Below, in pieces: positions 1 through 10,842 of a stretch of DNA of 64,000 bases. Made by a program: the position numbers and the translations under genes. The DNA is from Candidatus Blochmannia vicinus (lineage in GTDB: Bacteria > Pseudomonadota > Gammaproteobacteria > Enterobacterales > Enterobacteriaceae), in NCBI RefSeq assembly GCF_023586525.1, contig NZ_CP097763.1:496001-560000 (forward strand), given 5' to 3'. Each line of letters begins with the position of its first letter. Positions within the stretch are counted from its first letter, which is position 1. A model generated the notes under the pieces. That model saw only the letters and a list, made by a program, of their open reading frames with translations. It was not told where the DNA came from and made no database searches.

Positions 1-12
1 GAGATAATTAAA

Positions 13-1524
13 ATGAATAAAGAGATTTTAGCTGTAGTAGAAGCAGTTTCTAATGAAAAAGCTGTACCTCAGGAAAAAATTTTCGAAGCGTTAGAGATTG
101 CATTGGCCGCTGCTACAAGAAAAAAATATGAACAAGATATTGAAGTGCGTGTTGTAATTGATCGTAAATCAGGTCAGATAAACACGTTTAGGAGATGGGT
201 TGTAGTAGAACAAGTTACTCAACCTACTAGAGAAATTACGTTAGATGCTGCTCGGTTTGAAAATCCAAAAATTAAAATTTATGATTATATTGAAGATGTT
301 ATTGAATCTGTTAGTTTTGATCGTATTACAACACAAACTGCAAAACAGGTTATTGTCCAAAAAGTACGTGAAGCTGAACGAGCAATTATTATAGAACAAT
401 TTTTAAGTCGCCAAGGTGACATTGTGACAGGCATAGTAAAAAAAATTAATAGGGATAGTATTAATATAGATTTGGGAAATAATGCTGAAGGAATTATTAA
501 TAAGGAAGAGATGCTGCCGCGTGAAAATTTTAGATTAGGAGATAGAATTCGTGGGATTTTGTACTTAGTACGACCAGATTTTAAAGGCCCTCAATTGTTT
601 ATAAGTAGAACTAGAACTGAAATGCTGATTGAATTATTTCGTATTGAAGTACCTGAAATTGGAGAAGAATTAATTACAATTAAGACTGCTGCCCGAGATC
701 CTGGTTCACGAGCAAAAATTGCTGTCAAAACAAATGATAAACGTATTGATCCAATAGGTGCTTGTGTGGGTATGCGAGGAGCACGTGTTCAGGCTATTTC
801 TAGTGAATTAGGAGGGGAACGAGTAGATGTTGTATTATGGGATGATAATCCCGTACAGTTTGTGATTAATGCTATGTCTCCTGCTGATGTCGCATCCATT
901 GTTATAGACGAAGATAAGCATACAATGGATATTTCAGTAGAAGAATCTAATTTAGCTCAAGCTATTGGACGAAATGGACAAAATATTCGTTTAGTATCTC
1001 AATTAAGTGGCTGGGAATTAAATATTATGACTGTAGACGAATTAGAAAAAAAGCGTCAGGTTGAAATATCTGCTGTCACCAATATTTTCGTGAACACCTT
1101 AAATATTAGTGAAGAATCTGCTAAAATTTTAATTGATTCAGGATTTTCTTCACTTGAAGAATTAGCGTATGTACCTATAACAGAACTGTTATCGATAAAA
1201 AAAATTGATACTAAAACAGTGGAAGCAATTAGGAATCGTGCAAAAAATGCTTTAAAAAACTTTTCTATTACACATAATCAAGACGTTAAAGACAATAATC
1301 ATACTGCCGTTATTAATCCTATTATAGAGTTGTTGAGATTGTCCAATATTGAATATGAATTGGCATTGAAATTAATTGAACGTGGTATTTCTACATTAGA
1401 AGATTTAGCCGAACAAGATATATCAATTTTATCTGACATCGAAGGAGTAACCAAAGAAAAAGTTGGAGAATTAATTATGGAAGCTCGCAATATTTGTTGG
1501 TTTAATAATGATAATAAATATTAA
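13..1524 (+). CDS. nusA: Transcription termination/antitermination factor NusA
   Basis: NusA binds RNA polymerase and nascent RNA and modulates pausing, termination and antitermination. The 503-residue product matches E. coli NusA (495 aa) from its first residues ([12 protein letters not shown]). Visible in order: N-terminal polymerase-binding domain (about 1-130), S1 domain (about 135-200), two KH domains with their GXXG loops (GMRG near residue 253 and GRNG near 319), and two C-terminal helical acidic repeats ending in ARNICWF. All E. coli domains are therefore kept, including the C-terminal repeats that contact the polymerase alpha subunit. It is followed after 28 bp by infB, as in the enterobacterial rimP-nusA-infB operon; rimP would lie upstream of the window. 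Only 12 bases precede the start, with a weak GAG ribosome site visible. Confidence 0.97.
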   Translation: MNKEILAVVEAVSNEKAVPQEKIFEALEIALAAATRKKYEQDIEVRVVIDRKSGQINTFRRWVVVEQVTQPTREITLDAARFENPKIKIYDYIEDVIESVSFDRITTQTAKQVIVQKVREAERAIIIEQFLSRQGDIVTGIVKKINRDSINIDLGNNAEGIINKEEMLPRENFRLGDRIRGILYLVRPDFKGPQLFISRTRTEMLIELFRIEVPEIGEELITIKTAARDPGSRAKIAVKTNDKRIDPIGACVGMRGARVQAISSELGGERVDVVLWDDNPVQFVINAMSPADVASIVIDEDKHTMDISVEESNLAQAIGRNGQNIRLVSQLSGWELNIMTVDELEKKRQVEISAVTNIFVNTLNISEESAKILIDSGFSSLEELAYVPITELLSIKKIDTKTVEAIRNRAKNALKNFSITHNQDVKDNNHTAVINPIIELLRLSNIEYELALKLIERGISTLEDLAEQDISILSDIEGVTKEKVGELIMEARNICWFNNDNKY

Positions 1525-1552
1525 TTATTTAATGTAATAATTAAGGAACACC

Positions 1553-4222
1553 ATGATAGATAGCACTATACAATCATTTGCTATGGAAATGAAGACGTCG
1601 GTAGATCAATTAATACAATGGTTTTCATATTTCGGCATTATTAAAACAGAAAAGGATATTATAACTCAAATAGAAAAAGAAATTTTGTTTAAACATATGA
1701 ATGATAATAAAAAAGGCTTATCCAATAAATTAACGTTGAAACGAAAAACACGTAGCACTTTGAGTGTATCCGGTATCGGTGGTAAAAGTAAACAAGTACA
1801 CATAGAGATACGAAAGAAACTTACATATATACAATATACTACTTTACAAGAACCAGAGTGTATTGACTTAAAAAATAAAATGGTATCTAATGTTAATCAT
1901 GAATTGGCTAATTCAACTAAAGAAAATAAATTAGTAAATAAAAAAGTAGATGACACCATAAATCCGTTTTTTTTAACTCAAAATTCTAAAAAAAATCATC
2001 ATTATTCTGAATCAATAAGATGTAAAGAAAAAGTGTCAGGAAAAGTATATCCTCGTAAAGTTGAAGGTAAATATTTACAAGAAAAAAATGAAACACAGTT
2101 AATTAAAAAAAGATCTGAAGATAATTGGAATATTGAAAATGCAAAAACAATTCCTTCTAATTTAGAAAATAATAATAACGGTAGTAAATTATATTGTATG
2201 CCTTCATTAATAGAAAAAAATAACAATCAAAAATTAGAAAACGAACGACGTAATCGCTCTCGTACGCGTACGCGGAATCGAAGTGGAGGAAAATTAACCA
2301 AACAGCAGCAAACCAAAAGAAGCAATAATCATCGTCTATATGCAATTATGCCTGATGAATTTAGTAAAGAAGAAGAATTATATGTTTCAAATCGAATAGG
2401 TAAAAGTAAGCGCAAACAAAGTGCATTGCTACAGGGTTTCAATAAACCTGTTCAAGTAATTAATCGTGATATTATTATTGGAGAAACTATAAGTGTAGCT
2501 GAGTTAGCTAATAAAATGTCAACGAAGAGCTCGTGTGTTATTAAAGCGATGATGCAATTGGGGATCATGGCAACTATTAACCAAATTCTTGATCAAGAAA
2601 CAGCTCAATTAGTAGCGGAAGAGATGGGGCATAAAGTCATTTTACGCCATGACAACGAACTAGAAGAATTAATTATGAATGATCGTATTAATAGTTGTAC
2701 TATGATCGAAAATCGCGCACCGATAGTTACTGTTATGGGCCATGTAGATCATGGTAAAACTTCCCTTCTTGATTATATTCGTTCGACTAAGATAGCGTCT
2801 TCTGAAATAGGAGGTATTACTCAGAGTATAGGCGCATATAATGTAAGTACTGATAATGGAATAATTACTTTTCTAGATACTCCTGGACATGCGGCATTTA
2901 CAGCTATGCGTGCTCGTGGAGTTCAGTTAACGGATATTGTAGTTTTAGTAGTAGCTGCTGATGATGGAGTTATGCCTCAAACTATTGAAGCAATACAGCA
3001 TATTCAAGCTGCTAATGTTCCTGTGGTAGTAGCAATAAATAAAATTGATAAGTTAGAAGCAAATCCTGAACGAATAAAAAATGATCTAAATAATCATGGT
3101 CTTATCCCGGAAGATTGGGGTGGTGATACGCAGTTTATAAATGTTTCTGCTATTTCAGGCGATGGAATAAATAATTTATTAGATGCTATTTTATTACAGT
3201 CAGAAATATTAGAATTAAAAGCAATGCGCCACGGTATGGCAATTGCTACGGTTCTTGAGTCTTTTTTAGATAAAGGACGTGGGCCTGTAGTTTCTGTTTT
3301 AGTTCGTGAAGGTACACTAAAATGTGGTGATATAATTTTATGTGGAACAGAGTATGGACGTGTTCGTGCTATGCGAAATGAATTTGGTCACGATATTACT
3401 TCGGCAGGACCATCAATCCCGGTTGAATTATTGGGTTTGTCAGGGATACCTGATTCTGGAGAAATGGTCATTGTGGTGCGGGATGAAAAAAAAGCACGAG
3501 AAGTGGCGTTATATCGTCAAGGAAAATTTCGAGAAATGAAATTAGCTCGCCAAAAAGAACCTAATATAGCAAATATCTTTGCTAATATTAAGAATACTAC
3601 CAGTGGTGCTATTTCTGAATTAAATTTAATTATCAAATCTGATACACAAGGTTCTTCTGAGGCTATTCGTGAATCTGTAGAAAGTTTATCAACTAGTAAT
3701 ATAATAGTAAAGATTTTGTCTTCGTCTATTGGCGGTATTACTGAAACTGATATCGCATTAGCGGTAGCTTATAATGCAATTATTTTAGGGTTTAATGTTA
3801 GAGCAGATCTTTCTGCAAGACGCATAATTGAGTTAGACCAAATAGATGTGCGTTATTATTCAGTAATTTATGATTTAATAAATGAAGTAAAACAAATGAT
3901 GCACGGTATGCTAGTGCCGCGATATAAACATGAAAGTATTGGTTTAGCAAAGGTACGGAGTGTGTTTCATTCTCCAAAACATGGAAATATCGCCGGTTGT
4001 ATAGTTGTTGAAGGAATGATAAAATGCCATAAAAAGATTAGGATCATACGAAATAATATAGTTACTTATGAAGGTGAATTAGAGTCGTTGCGTCGTTTTA
4101 AAGATGATGTTCATGAAGTACGAAGTGGGGTGGAGTGTGGTATTAGTATAAAAAATTATAATGATATTCATTCTGGAGATATGATTGAAGTATTTGATAC
4201 CATAAAGATGCCTCATGTATAA
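1553..4222 (+). CDS. infB: Translation initiation factor IF-2
   Basis: IF-2 is the GTPase that places initiator fMet-tRNA on the 30S subunit and promotes subunit joining. The 889-aa length equals the E. coli long form (890). An IF2_N domain (about 1-50) and a second conserved element with [12 protein letters not shown] (about 60-75) are followed by a long linker (about 85-300). The G domain starts with GHVDHGKT near residue 396, then DTPGHAAF and NKID. Domains II to IV follow, ending in the conserved [11 protein letters not shown] region. The linker, a charged Ala/Glu/Arg coiled coil in E. coli, is here rich in Asn, Lys and Ser with a short Arg-Asn basic patch, as expected under AT mutation pressure. 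Ribosome site AAGGA lies 8 bp before the ATG. Cotranscribed with nusA and rbfA. Confidence 0.97.
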   Translation: MIDSTIQSFAMEMKTSVDQLIQWFSYFGIIKTEKDIITQIEKEILFKHMNDNKKGLSNKLTLKRKTRSTLSVSGIGGKSKQVHIEIRKKLTYIQYTTLQEPECIDLKNKMVSNVNHELANSTKENKLVNKKVDDTINPFFLTQNSKKNHHYSESIRCKEKVSGKVYPRKVEGKYLQEKNETQLIKKRSEDNWNIENAKTIPSNLENNNNGSKLYCMPSLIEKNNNQKLENERRNRSRTRTRNRSGGKLTKQQQTKRSNNHRLYAIMPDEFSKEEELYVSNRIGKSKRKQSALLQGFNKPVQVINRDIIIGETISVAELANKMSTKSSCVIKAMMQLGIMATINQILDQETAQLVAEEMGHKVILRHDNELEELIMNDRINSCTMIENRAPIVTVMGHVDHGKTSLLDYIRSTKIASSEIGGITQSIGAYNVSTDNGIITFLDTPGHAAFTAMRARGVQLTDIVVLVVAADDGVMPQTIEAIQHIQAANVPVVVAINKIDKLEANPERIKNDLNNHGLIPEDWGGDTQFINVSAISGDGINNLLDAILLQSEILELKAMRHGMAIATVLESFLDKGRGPVVSVLVREGTLKCGDIILCGTEYGRVRAMRNEFGHDITSAGPSIPVELLGLSGIPDSGEMVIVVRDEKKAREVALYRQGKFREMKLARQKEPNIANIFANIKNTTSGAISELNLIIKSDTQGSSEAIRESVESLSTSNIIVKILSSSIGGITETDIALAVAYNAIILGFNVRADLSARRIIELDQIDVRYYSVIYDLINEVKQMMHGMLVPRYKHESIGLAKVRSVFHSPKHGNIAGCIVVEGMIKCHKKIRIIRNNIVTYEGELESLRRFKDDVHEVRSGVECGISIKNYNDIHSGDMIEVFDTIKMPHV

Positions 4223-4326
4223 CCTTAAATAAGACATAGTTGATTATTTATACCTTTATTTTATTAAGGACGGGTGTGTTTGGATTTTAACGTTAAGCGC
4301 AATTCTTCTATAAAAGGTAAGAAGGA

Positions 4327-4710
4327 ATGTACATTCAGCATCAAAATAACTACTATCGCACTCAGCGTGTTTCTCAAGAAATACACAAAAATGTTTCTGT
4401 TATTTTACAGCATAAAATCAATGATATCCGTATAGGTAAACCTACCGTTTCAGGAGTTCAAGTATCTAAAGATTTAAAAAACGCTAATATTTTCGTTACT
4501 TTTATTGATAAAGACAGTCCAGAAGAAATAAATTCTGCTATTGTAATATTACAACGTGCTTCACGTTTCATTCGTTTTTTATTGGCTAATGCTATGTGTT
4601 TACGTATCGCTCCTATTTTGTTATTTAAGTATGATTCTTCATTAAGTGAAGGAACAAGGGTGTGTGATTTAATCACTACTGTTACAACAGAGATTAAACA
4701 TAGAAATTAA
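4327..4710 (+). CDS. rbfA: 30S ribosome-binding factor RbfA
   Basis: RbfA is a late 30S assembly factor that helps 16S rRNA 5'-end maturation and supports growth in the cold. The 127-aa product (E. coli 133) has the single KH-type fold with the kinked helix: [16 protein letters not shown] at the N terminus, [17 protein letters not shown] in the middle and [17 protein letters not shown] near the end. The acidic C-terminal tail of the E. coli protein is missing. The start is the first possible one, because an in-frame TAA lies 9 bp upstream (4318-4320). The closest AAGG abuts the ATG, so the usable ribosome site is probably AAAAGG at 4312-4317. It sits in the conserved infB-rbfA-truB order. Confidence 0.95.
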   Translation: MYIQHQNNYYRTQRVSQEIHKNVSVILQHKINDIRIGKPTVSGVQVSKDLKNANIFVTFIDKDSPEEINSAIVILQRASRFIRFLLANAMCLRIAPILLFKYDSSLSEGTRVCDLITTVTTEIKHRN

Positions 4711-4733
4711 GTTAAATATGTTAGAGTTGATTA

Positions 4734-5486
4734 GTGAAGAGATACAAGAGTAGGTTAATTAGAAATGTTAATGGTGTTCTATTATTAGATAAACCTCAGG
4801 GGATATCTTCTAGTTCATTATTAAGAAAAATCAATAAGTTATTTTGCGCAAATAAAATAGGACATGCTGGTACCTTAGACCCTTTGGCTACAGGAATGCT
4901 TCTTATTTGTTTTGGAAAGGCAACTAAATTTGTTAAATATCTGTTGAATTATGACAAAAGATATAAAGTAATTGCTAAATTAGGAGAAAGTACTAATACT
5001 TTTGATTCAGATGGAGTAATTGTTCGTGTTTCATCTGTACAACTAAATAATAATAAATTAAAACAATGCTTAGAATCTTTTAAAGGAGTACAAAATCAGA
5101 TTCCTCCTATGTTTTCGTCATTAAAATATCGTGGGTTGCCTTTATATAAATATGCTAGAAAAGGAATAACTATTCCTAGAAAACCTAGGATAGTTCATAT
5201 ATATAATCTAAATCTTCTTAAAAAAACAGAAAATATTATTGAATTAGATGTTAGTTGTTCTAAAGGCACTTACATTCGGAGTATGATAAATGACATTGGG
5301 GAGACCTTAGGTTGTGGAGCGCATGTCATAGCATTGCGTCGTTTATCAGTTGGGAAATATATCTCCTCTTCTATGATAAGTATAAACACCCTGGAAACTA
5401 TTTTTTATAATGATTCTTTTGACGATTTAGAAGCTTTTTGTAAGTTAGATGAATTATTGATACCAATACACTCAATTATGCTTTGA
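4734..5486 (+). CDS. truB: tRNA pseudouridine-55 synthase TruB, lacking the C-terminal domain
   Basis: TruB converts U55 to pseudouridine in the T loop of elongator tRNAs and also acts as a tRNA chaperone. The catalytic domain is complete: NGVLLLDKPQG at the N terminus, GTLDPLATGML with the catalytic Asp, the YKVIAKLGESTNTFD segment, and the KGTYIRSMINDIG / LRRLSVGKY motifs. The protein stops at 250 residues, about 60 short of E. coli (314). The alignment ends at LLIPIHS, so the C-terminal PUA-like RNA-binding domain is absent, and no recognisable remnant follows in the next 365 bp. The start is GTG at 4734; the nearby ATG at 4718 is in another frame and closes quickly. Activity on tRNA is likely but may be weakened. 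Confidence 0.93.
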   Translation: MKRYKSRLIRNVNGVLLLDKPQGISSSSLLRKINKLFCANKIGHAGTLDPLATGMLLICFGKATKFVKYLLNYDKRYKVIAKLGESTNTFDSDGVIVRVSSVQLNNNKLKQCLESFKGVQNQIPPMFSSLKYRGLPLYKYARKGITIPRKPRIVHIYNLNLLKKTENIIELDVSCSKGTYIRSMINDIGETLGCGAHVIALRRLSVGKYISSSMISINTLETIFYNDSFDDLEAFCKLDELLIPIHSIML

Positions 5487-5851
5487 ACGCGCTAAGTATA
5501 ATTAATAAGTATAAGTGAAATTATAGCGCATACGTTATCACTAAATTAAGTTGAAAATGAAATATGTAGAATATATTCTAATTATTTTTATTTTATTAAA
5601 TAATACGAGTATAAATATTGATTGTATTACTTACTGTGTATAGAAAGCAGATTAGAACAGTAATTCAAACCCGAAATGGTCATGTATGATGCCATATGAA
5701 GCATGTTTTGCTATAGATCTAATTTATTATTTTTTAAATAAGATGGGTGGTTAAAATAGAATATTGAATATTAATTAAAGTTTTATTTGACTTCAGTTTA
5801 AAATATAACTTATCTTTGGACATAGGTTTATAAAATATAAAGGTGTTTTGC
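5487..5851. other. truB-rpsO spacer
   Basis: AT-rich spacer of 365 bp where I see no gene. It occupies the place of the missing TruB C-terminal domain, but no frame in it resembles that domain. A 6-bp inverted pair (GCGCTA near 5490 and TAGCGC near 5519) just after the truB stop could form a loose hairpin. The end of the spacer carries a plausible rpsO promoter. Confidence 0.6.
5787..5816 (+). promoter_or_regulatory. Candidate sigma-70 promoter for rpsO
   Basis: TTGACT (5787-5792), an 18-bp spacer and TATCTT (5811-5816) lie about 35 bp before the rpsO start, where a dedicated rpsO promoter also exists in E. coli. In such AT-rich DNA, promoter-like strings occur by chance, so this rests on position as much as on sequence. 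Confidence 0.45.
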
Positions 5852-6121
5852 ATGTCTTGGAGTGTTAAAAGAAAAATAGAAATAATTTCTACATTTGGTC
5901 GCGATCTTAAAGATACTGGCTCTACTGAGGTACAGGTCGCTTTATTAACTGAACGTATTGATTATTTGAAGCATCATTTTTTAAAACATAAAAAAGATCA
6001 TCATAGTCGTCGTGGATTGCTGAAAATGGTTGCTCATCGACGGAAATTATTGAAATATTTAAAGGAAAATCACGTATTACGTTATGCCAATTTAATAAAA
6101 AATTTAGGGTTACGTCATTAG
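5852..6121 (+). CDS. rpsO: 30S ribosomal protein S15
   Basis: S15 is a primary 16S rRNA-binding protein that organises the platform of the 30S subunit and contributes to bridge B4 with the 50S. From the ATG at 5852 the product is 89 residues, exactly the E. coli length, with conserved [25 protein letters not shown] and the closing LIKNLGLRH. An in-frame GTG at 5843 would add MFC before the conserved start. I reject it, because AAAGG at 5838-5842 is correctly spaced (9 bp) for the ATG. It lies between truB and pnp as in all Enterobacterales; in E. coli S15 represses its own translation through a pseudoknot, which I cannot identify here. Confidence 0.97.
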   Translation: MSWSVKRKIEIISTFGRDLKDTGSTEVQVALLTERIDYLKHHFLKHKKDHHSRRGLLKMVAHRRKLLKYLKENHVLRYANLIKNLGLRH

Positions 6122-6271
6122 CATAAAATTTATAATTAAATTAACATCATAATGTATTTATATAGCTTATTATTTTAAAGTTAAGAAGTAAAATGAAGAG
6201 CGTTCGTTAATAAATCATAGATGATTAATTCAATACATAAAAATTATATTTTAAATATAAAGGATATTGTT

Positions 6272-8371
6272 TTGTTAAATCCGATTGTTCATAAATTTAA
6301 ATATGGGAAACATACTGTAATTTTAGACGTTGGAACTGTAGCTCGTCAGGCAAATGCTGCGGTCATGGTGAGTATGAGTGATACTACAGTACTTGTTACT
6401 GTAGTTAGTTCTAATCAAGTAAAATTAGAACAAGATTTTTTTCCTCTTGTTGTAAATTATCAAGAACGCACGTATGCCGCCGGAAAATTTCCAGGAGGTT
6501 TCTTTCGTAGAGAAGGTCGCCCAAGTGAAAATGAAACGTTAACGTCTCGTTTGATTGATCGCCCTATTCGACCATTATTTCCCAAAGGGTTTATTAACGA
6601 TGTGCAAGTAGTTGCTACAGTGATGTCAGTAAATCCGCAAGTGGACCCAGATATCGTAGCCATAATAGGAGTTTCTGCTGCATTAAGTTTATCTGATATT
6701 CCATTTTTGGGGCCAATTGGAGCGGCTAGAGTTGGTTATATTAAAAATAAATACGTACTAAACCCAACAACGACAGAGTTATCTAATAGTAAATTAGATT
6801 TGGTTATTTCAGGTACTGAATCTAACATTTTGATGGTGGATTCAGAATCATGTTTACTAAGTGAAAAAGAAATATTAGATGCTATTATATTTGGACACGA
6901 ACAACAACAAACAGTGATTTACAATATCAATAAATTAGTCCAAAAATTTGGAAAATCTAAATGTTCTTGGAAAGAAAAAGAAATTAACATGTCCTTAAAA
7001 ACATATGTATCTGAATTGTATGAGTCTCGCTCTAAAGACATATATTGTTTTTTTGATAAACAGGAGCGTCATGCTAAAGTTGATAGTATTAAAAAAGACA
7101 TCATAAAGACTGTTCTTAATAATAACTGTGATAGTAATATCGTTGTAGATGAAAAAGAAATAATGTATCTTTTAAATTATTTAGAAACGCAATCAATTCG
7201 TTATCGTATTCTAGAAAATAAATTACGTGTGGATGGACGTTCAAAAGATGTAATTCGTGAAATAGATATAAAAACAGGTATACTGCCTCGTACTCATGGA
7301 TCAGCATTGTTTACTAGAGGCGACACTCAGGCATTAGTAACCGTCACACTTGGTACAGAACGTGATGCACAGAATATTGATGGATTAATCGGAGCACGTA
7401 TTGATAGATTCTTATTACATTATAATTTTCCGCCATATTGTGTTGGAGAGATCGGTATTATGGGCGCTCCAAAAAGAAGAGAGATTGGCCATGGACGATT
7501 AGCAAAGCGTGGAATGTTGGCAGTTATGCCTGATTCTAATGAATTTCCTTATACAATACGTGTAGTGTCAGAAATTACTGAATCCAATGGGTCATCTTCC
7601 ATGGCATCCATCTGTGGAACATCTTTGGCGTTAATGGATGCCGGGGTACCGATTAAAGAATCAGTTGCTGGCGTTGCTATGGGATTAATTAAAGAAGGCA
7701 ACGATTTTGTGGTATTATCCGACATTATAAGTGATGAAGATCATATTGGAGACATGGATTTTAAAATATCTGGTAGTCGTCAGGGCATTACGGCATTGCA
7801 AATGGATATTAAAATAGATGGAATTACTTATGATATTATAAACATTGCGTTAGAAAAAGCAAAATATGCTAGATTTCAAATACTAGATATTATGGATAAG
7901 ATTATTAAGGTTCCTAAGAAGGAAATTTCAAAATTTGCACCAAGAATATACAGCATCAAAGTTAATCCGGGTAAAATTAAAGATATTATAGGAAAAGGAG
8001 GATCTGTCATTCGTTCATTGACTGAAGAAACTAATACTATTATTGATGTTGAAGATGATGGTACCATAAGAATAGTGTCTTTAGATTATGATAAGGCAAA
8101 ACAAGCTATTCGCAGAATTAACGATATTACTGCAAATGTTGAAATAGGAGCTATTTATACTGGAAAAGTTACACATATTGTTGAATTTGGCGCATTCGTA
8201 ACTATTTTATCTGGAAAAGAAGGATTAGTGCATATTTCTCAGATTTCTGAAAAAAGAATAAATAAAGTCACTGATTATTTAAAATTAGGACAAGAAGTAT
8301 TAGTAAAAGTATTAGAAATAGATCGTCAAGGGAGAATTCGTTTAAGTATGAAGGGAATAAAAGCAGTGTAA
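6272..8371 (+). CDS. pnp: Polynucleotide phosphorylase
   Basis: PNPase is the phosphorolytic 3'-5' exoribonuclease of the RNA degradosome. Two RNase PH-like domains are visible (about 1-210 and 300-545, with [15 protein letters not shown] and [16 protein letters not shown]), then a KH domain ([12 protein letters not shown], near residue 571) and an S1 domain ([13 protein letters not shown], near 629). The start chosen is TTG at 6272: it gives [11 protein letters not shown], aligned to the first residues of the E. coli enzyme, and AAAGGA (6259-6264) sits 7 bp before it. An in-frame ATG at 6221 would add 17 unmatched residues with no ribosome site. The length is 699 aa against 711, lacking only the Ala-rich tail. 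Confidence 0.96.
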   Translation: MLNPIVHKFKYGKHTVILDVGTVARQANAAVMVSMSDTTVLVTVVSSNQVKLEQDFFPLVVNYQERTYAAGKFPGGFFRREGRPSENETLTSRLIDRPIRPLFPKGFINDVQVVATVMSVNPQVDPDIVAIIGVSAALSLSDIPFLGPIGAARVGYIKNKYVLNPTTTELSNSKLDLVISGTESNILMVDSESCLLSEKEILDAIIFGHEQQQTVIYNINKLVQKFGKSKCSWKEKEINMSLKTYVSELYESRSKDIYCFFDKQERHAKVDSIKKDIIKTVLNNNCDSNIVVDEKEIMYLLNYLETQSIRYRILENKLRVDGRSKDVIREIDIKTGILPRTHGSALFTRGDTQALVTVTLGTERDAQNIDGLIGARIDRFLLHYNFPPYCVGEIGIMGAPKRREIGHGRLAKRGMLAVMPDSNEFPYTIRVVSEITESNGSSSMASICGTSLALMDAGVPIKESVAGVAMGLIKEGNDFVVLSDIISDEDHIGDMDFKISGSRQGITALQMDIKIDGITYDIINIALEKAKYARFQILDIMDKIIKVPKKEISKFAPRIYSIKVNPGKIKDIIGKGGSVIRSLTEETNTIIDVEDDGTIRIVSLDYDKAKQAIRRINDITANVEIGAIYTGKVTHIVEFGAFVTILSGKEGLVHISQISEKRINKVTDYLKLGQEVLVKVLEIDRQGRIRLSMKGIKAV

Positions 8372-8988
8372 ATTTCATTGTAGTATAATGAGATTAGTTA
8401 TTTGGTCATTGTATATATGTAGATATAATAATATTCGGTTTATAGTTAGTTGTTTACATGGATTGATGATTGTTTATTTATCTGAAATATATTGCACTAT
8501 TATTTATAGTAATTTACTTATATTTTAAATTGTTTAATATAAACAAAGAAATATATAACTTAATAACATGTTTATAAAAACTAAATTTATATTTATTATT
8601 AATAAATAGGATTCAAATGAATAAGTACGCAGTGGAGTATTGGTGCGCTACAAAGATAAATATAGACCTTCAAGGAAGTAAATAAAAATTTAAATTCTAT
8701 TCGGTCATCTACATAAAACAATAATATGTAGATTATTGTTTAATAGTATTTAAGAATCAATATTTTCTATAAAAATGGTGTTTATATTTGGTTAATATAG
8801 TTTTCATAAATATTATACAAGTTTTTAATCATAATTTATTAATGTTAATACATATACAGTAACATTATTCTTTGAACGATCTTAATCTATATGTGTATAC
8901 ATTTCTACATTAGGAAATGTTATTTTCTAAAAATTTTTATATTAAACTTATATAGTTAATTGGTTTATTAAATATGGAGTAATTACAG
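8372..8988. other. pnp-deaD spacer (site of lost nlpI)
   Basis: 617 bp of very AT-rich DNA. In E. coli nlpI lies between pnp and deaD; no NlpI-like reading frame is recognisable here in any frame. The only structure seen is a perfect 10-bp hairpin at 8716-8741. A short ORF beginning at 8617 is 23 codons long and resembles nothing I know. Confidence 0.6.
8716..8741. repeat. 10-bp perfect inverted repeat, 6-nt loop
   Basis: The arm AAACAATAAT (8716-8725) is mirrored by ATTATTGTTT (8732-8741) around the loop ATGTAG. A second pair, CTACAT upstream and ATGTAG in the loop, could compete with it. There is no T-run after the stem, so it is not a canonical terminator. Confidence 0.7.
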
Positions 8989-10746
8989 ATGTCAAAAACC
9001 GCAGATTCTTTTATGGATTTAGGGTTAAATCATCATATAATTGATGTCTTACATGATATTGGATATAAAAAACCTTTACCTATTCAAACTCAGTGTATTC
9101 CATATTTATTAGCTGGATATGATGTATTAGGAATGGCGCATACAGGTAGCGGAAAAACTGCAGCCTTTGTGTTGCCATTGCTACACAATATTGATATTAA
9201 TGATTCTTTTTCTCAAGCATTGATTGTAACACCTACTCGAGAATTGGCGATCCAGATTGGAAGAGTGTGTTCTGATTTTACAAGATATATGAATAAAATA
9301 AATATTGTGACTTTATATGGAGGACAAAGTTATGACATTCAATTGCGCGCGTTGGATAAAAGGCCTCATATTATTGTCAGTACTCCAGGTAGATTAATAG
9401 ATCATTTAGATCGTGGTACTGCTAATTTATCTAAATTAAAAACTTTAGTGATAGATGAAGCTGATGAAATGTTACGTATGGGGTTTATTGAAGACATTGA
9501 GCGTATTATTAGAAATGTTCCAATTAAGCGCCAAACAGCGTTATTTTCTGCTACTTTTCCTATGGGCATTCGCCGTATAAGTTATAGATTTATGAATAAC
9601 CCAAAAGAAGTATATATTCATACTAATACAAATATGTGTGCTGATATTAAACAAAGTTATTGGTTAGTTCGCGGAATAGCTAAGCATGAAGCATTAATGC
9701 GATTTTTAGAAACAGAAGATTTTGAAGCAGCCATCGTTTTTGTTCGTACTAAATGCGCAACAGTTGAAATTTCTGAAATATTAGAAAAATTTGGTTATAA
9801 TAGCGCGGCTTTAAACGGAGATATGAATCAAGCAATACGACATCAAACATTGGATCGATTAAGACACGGAAGTTTGGAAATTCTTATAGCTACCGATGTT
9901 GCCGCACGTGGATTAGATGTTCATCGTATTAGTTTAGTAATAAATTATGACGTACCAATAAATTCTGATGCCTACATACATCGTATAGGAAGAACTGGCA
10001 GAGCGGGACGCGTCGGGAAATCTTTATTGTTTGTAGAATATAAAGAATATCGTCTGTTACGTAATATTGAACGTAAAATAAATTTAAGTATTACAGAAGT
10101 TCGACATCCTACTATTAAAACTTTGCTTGCTTGCCGTTTGGCTAAATTTGTTAATAAAATAGAATCTCAATTAAATACTAATAATGATTTAGATATATAT
10201 CGATCATTATTATCACAAATAAAACCTAAACAAGATTTAACAATAGAAAATTTAGCAGCCGTTTTATTGAAAATGGCACAGGGAAACCGTCCATTAGTGC
10301 TGCCTCCAGATCCAATTATTAAAAGTAAATCAAATTATAAAATACATACAAAAAATAATCATAAAAATAATTATCGTATTGATAATAAGGCTTTGAAAGC
10401 TAGGTTAAAATCTAAAAGAATATCTTCTAAAAATATGAATATTTATCATATATCAGTAGGGCGCAATGATGGAGTTAAAATCCGTCATATCATTGGAATG
10501 CTTTCAAGTAAAATTGATAATATTCGTTGTTATGAAATAGGTAGTATTAAATTATTTTCTTTTTATTCTATTATTGCATTAAATAAAGGACTGTCTAACA
10601 ATAAGATATTAACTCAATTATCTCATGCGCGAATCTTAAATAAACCAATAAATGTGAAATTATTAGGTAATACATCTTTGCAAGATAGTATGTATCATAA
10701 TCAAAATTTTTCTGAAAATGTATATGTATCCGATAAGGTAATATAA
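8989..10746 (+). CDS. deaD: ATP-dependent DEAD-box RNA helicase DeaD (CsdA)
   Basis: DeaD unwinds RNA during 50S ribosome assembly and mRNA decay, mainly at low temperature. The 585-aa product has the Q motif (PLPIQTQCIP), Walker A AHTGSGKT (residues 51-57 area), PTRELA, the DEAD box DEADEML (156-162), SAT, and HRIGRTGRAGR (from residue 331). A C-terminal RRM-like domain is seen as VGRNDGVKIRHIIG and RILNKPINVKLLG. The Arg/Gly-rich tail of the E. coli protein (629 aa) is lost and the linker before the RRM is Asn/Lys-rich. GGAG precedes the ATG. This is the last gene of the 71-min-type block; the next gene comes from a different E. coli neighbourhood. Confidence 0.96.
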   Translation: MSKTADSFMDLGLNHHIIDVLHDIGYKKPLPIQTQCIPYLLAGYDVLGMAHTGSGKTAAFVLPLLHNIDINDSFSQALIVTPTRELAIQIGRVCSDFTRYMNKINIVTLYGGQSYDIQLRALDKRPHIIVSTPGRLIDHLDRGTANLSKLKTLVIDEADEMLRMGFIEDIERIIRNVPIKRQTALFSATFPMGIRRISYRFMNNPKEVYIHTNTNMCADIKQSYWLVRGIAKHEALMRFLETEDFEAAIVFVRTKCATVEISEILEKFGYNSAALNGDMNQAIRHQTLDRLRHGSLEILIATDVAARGLDVHRISLVINYDVPINSDAYIHRIGRTGRAGRVGKSLLFVEYKEYRLLRNIERKINLSITEVRHPTIKTLLACRLAKFVNKIESQLNTNNDLDIYRSLLSQIKPKQDLTIENLAAVLLKMAQGNRPLVLPPDPIIKSKSNYKIHTKNNHKNNYRIDNKALKARLKSKRISSKNMNIYHISVGRNDGVKIRHIIGMLSSKIDNIRCYEIGSIKLFSFYSIIALNKGLSNNKILTQLSHARILNKPINVKLLGNTSLQDSMYHNQNFSENVYVSDKVI

Positions 10747-10842
10747 AAAATTAAATTAGTTAAACATATAATTATTGTTATAGAGTTAATTATGTATATT
10801 AGTTATTATTGATGCTACTATATAAATTTAATGTGAGTAAGT

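Noticed and set aside
5490-5524. GCGCTA/TAGCGC pair after truB as a terminator
   Set aside because: The loop is very long and no T-run follows; kept only as a remark in the spacer entry.
5655-5685. TTCAAACCC string resembling a tRNA T loop in the truB-rpsO spacer
   Set aside because: No matching T-stem, anticodon arm or acceptor stem can be drawn around it on either strand.
8617-8688. Short ORF in the pnp-deaD spacer as a remnant of nlpI
   Set aside because: 23 codons with no resemblance to NlpI or its lipobox.
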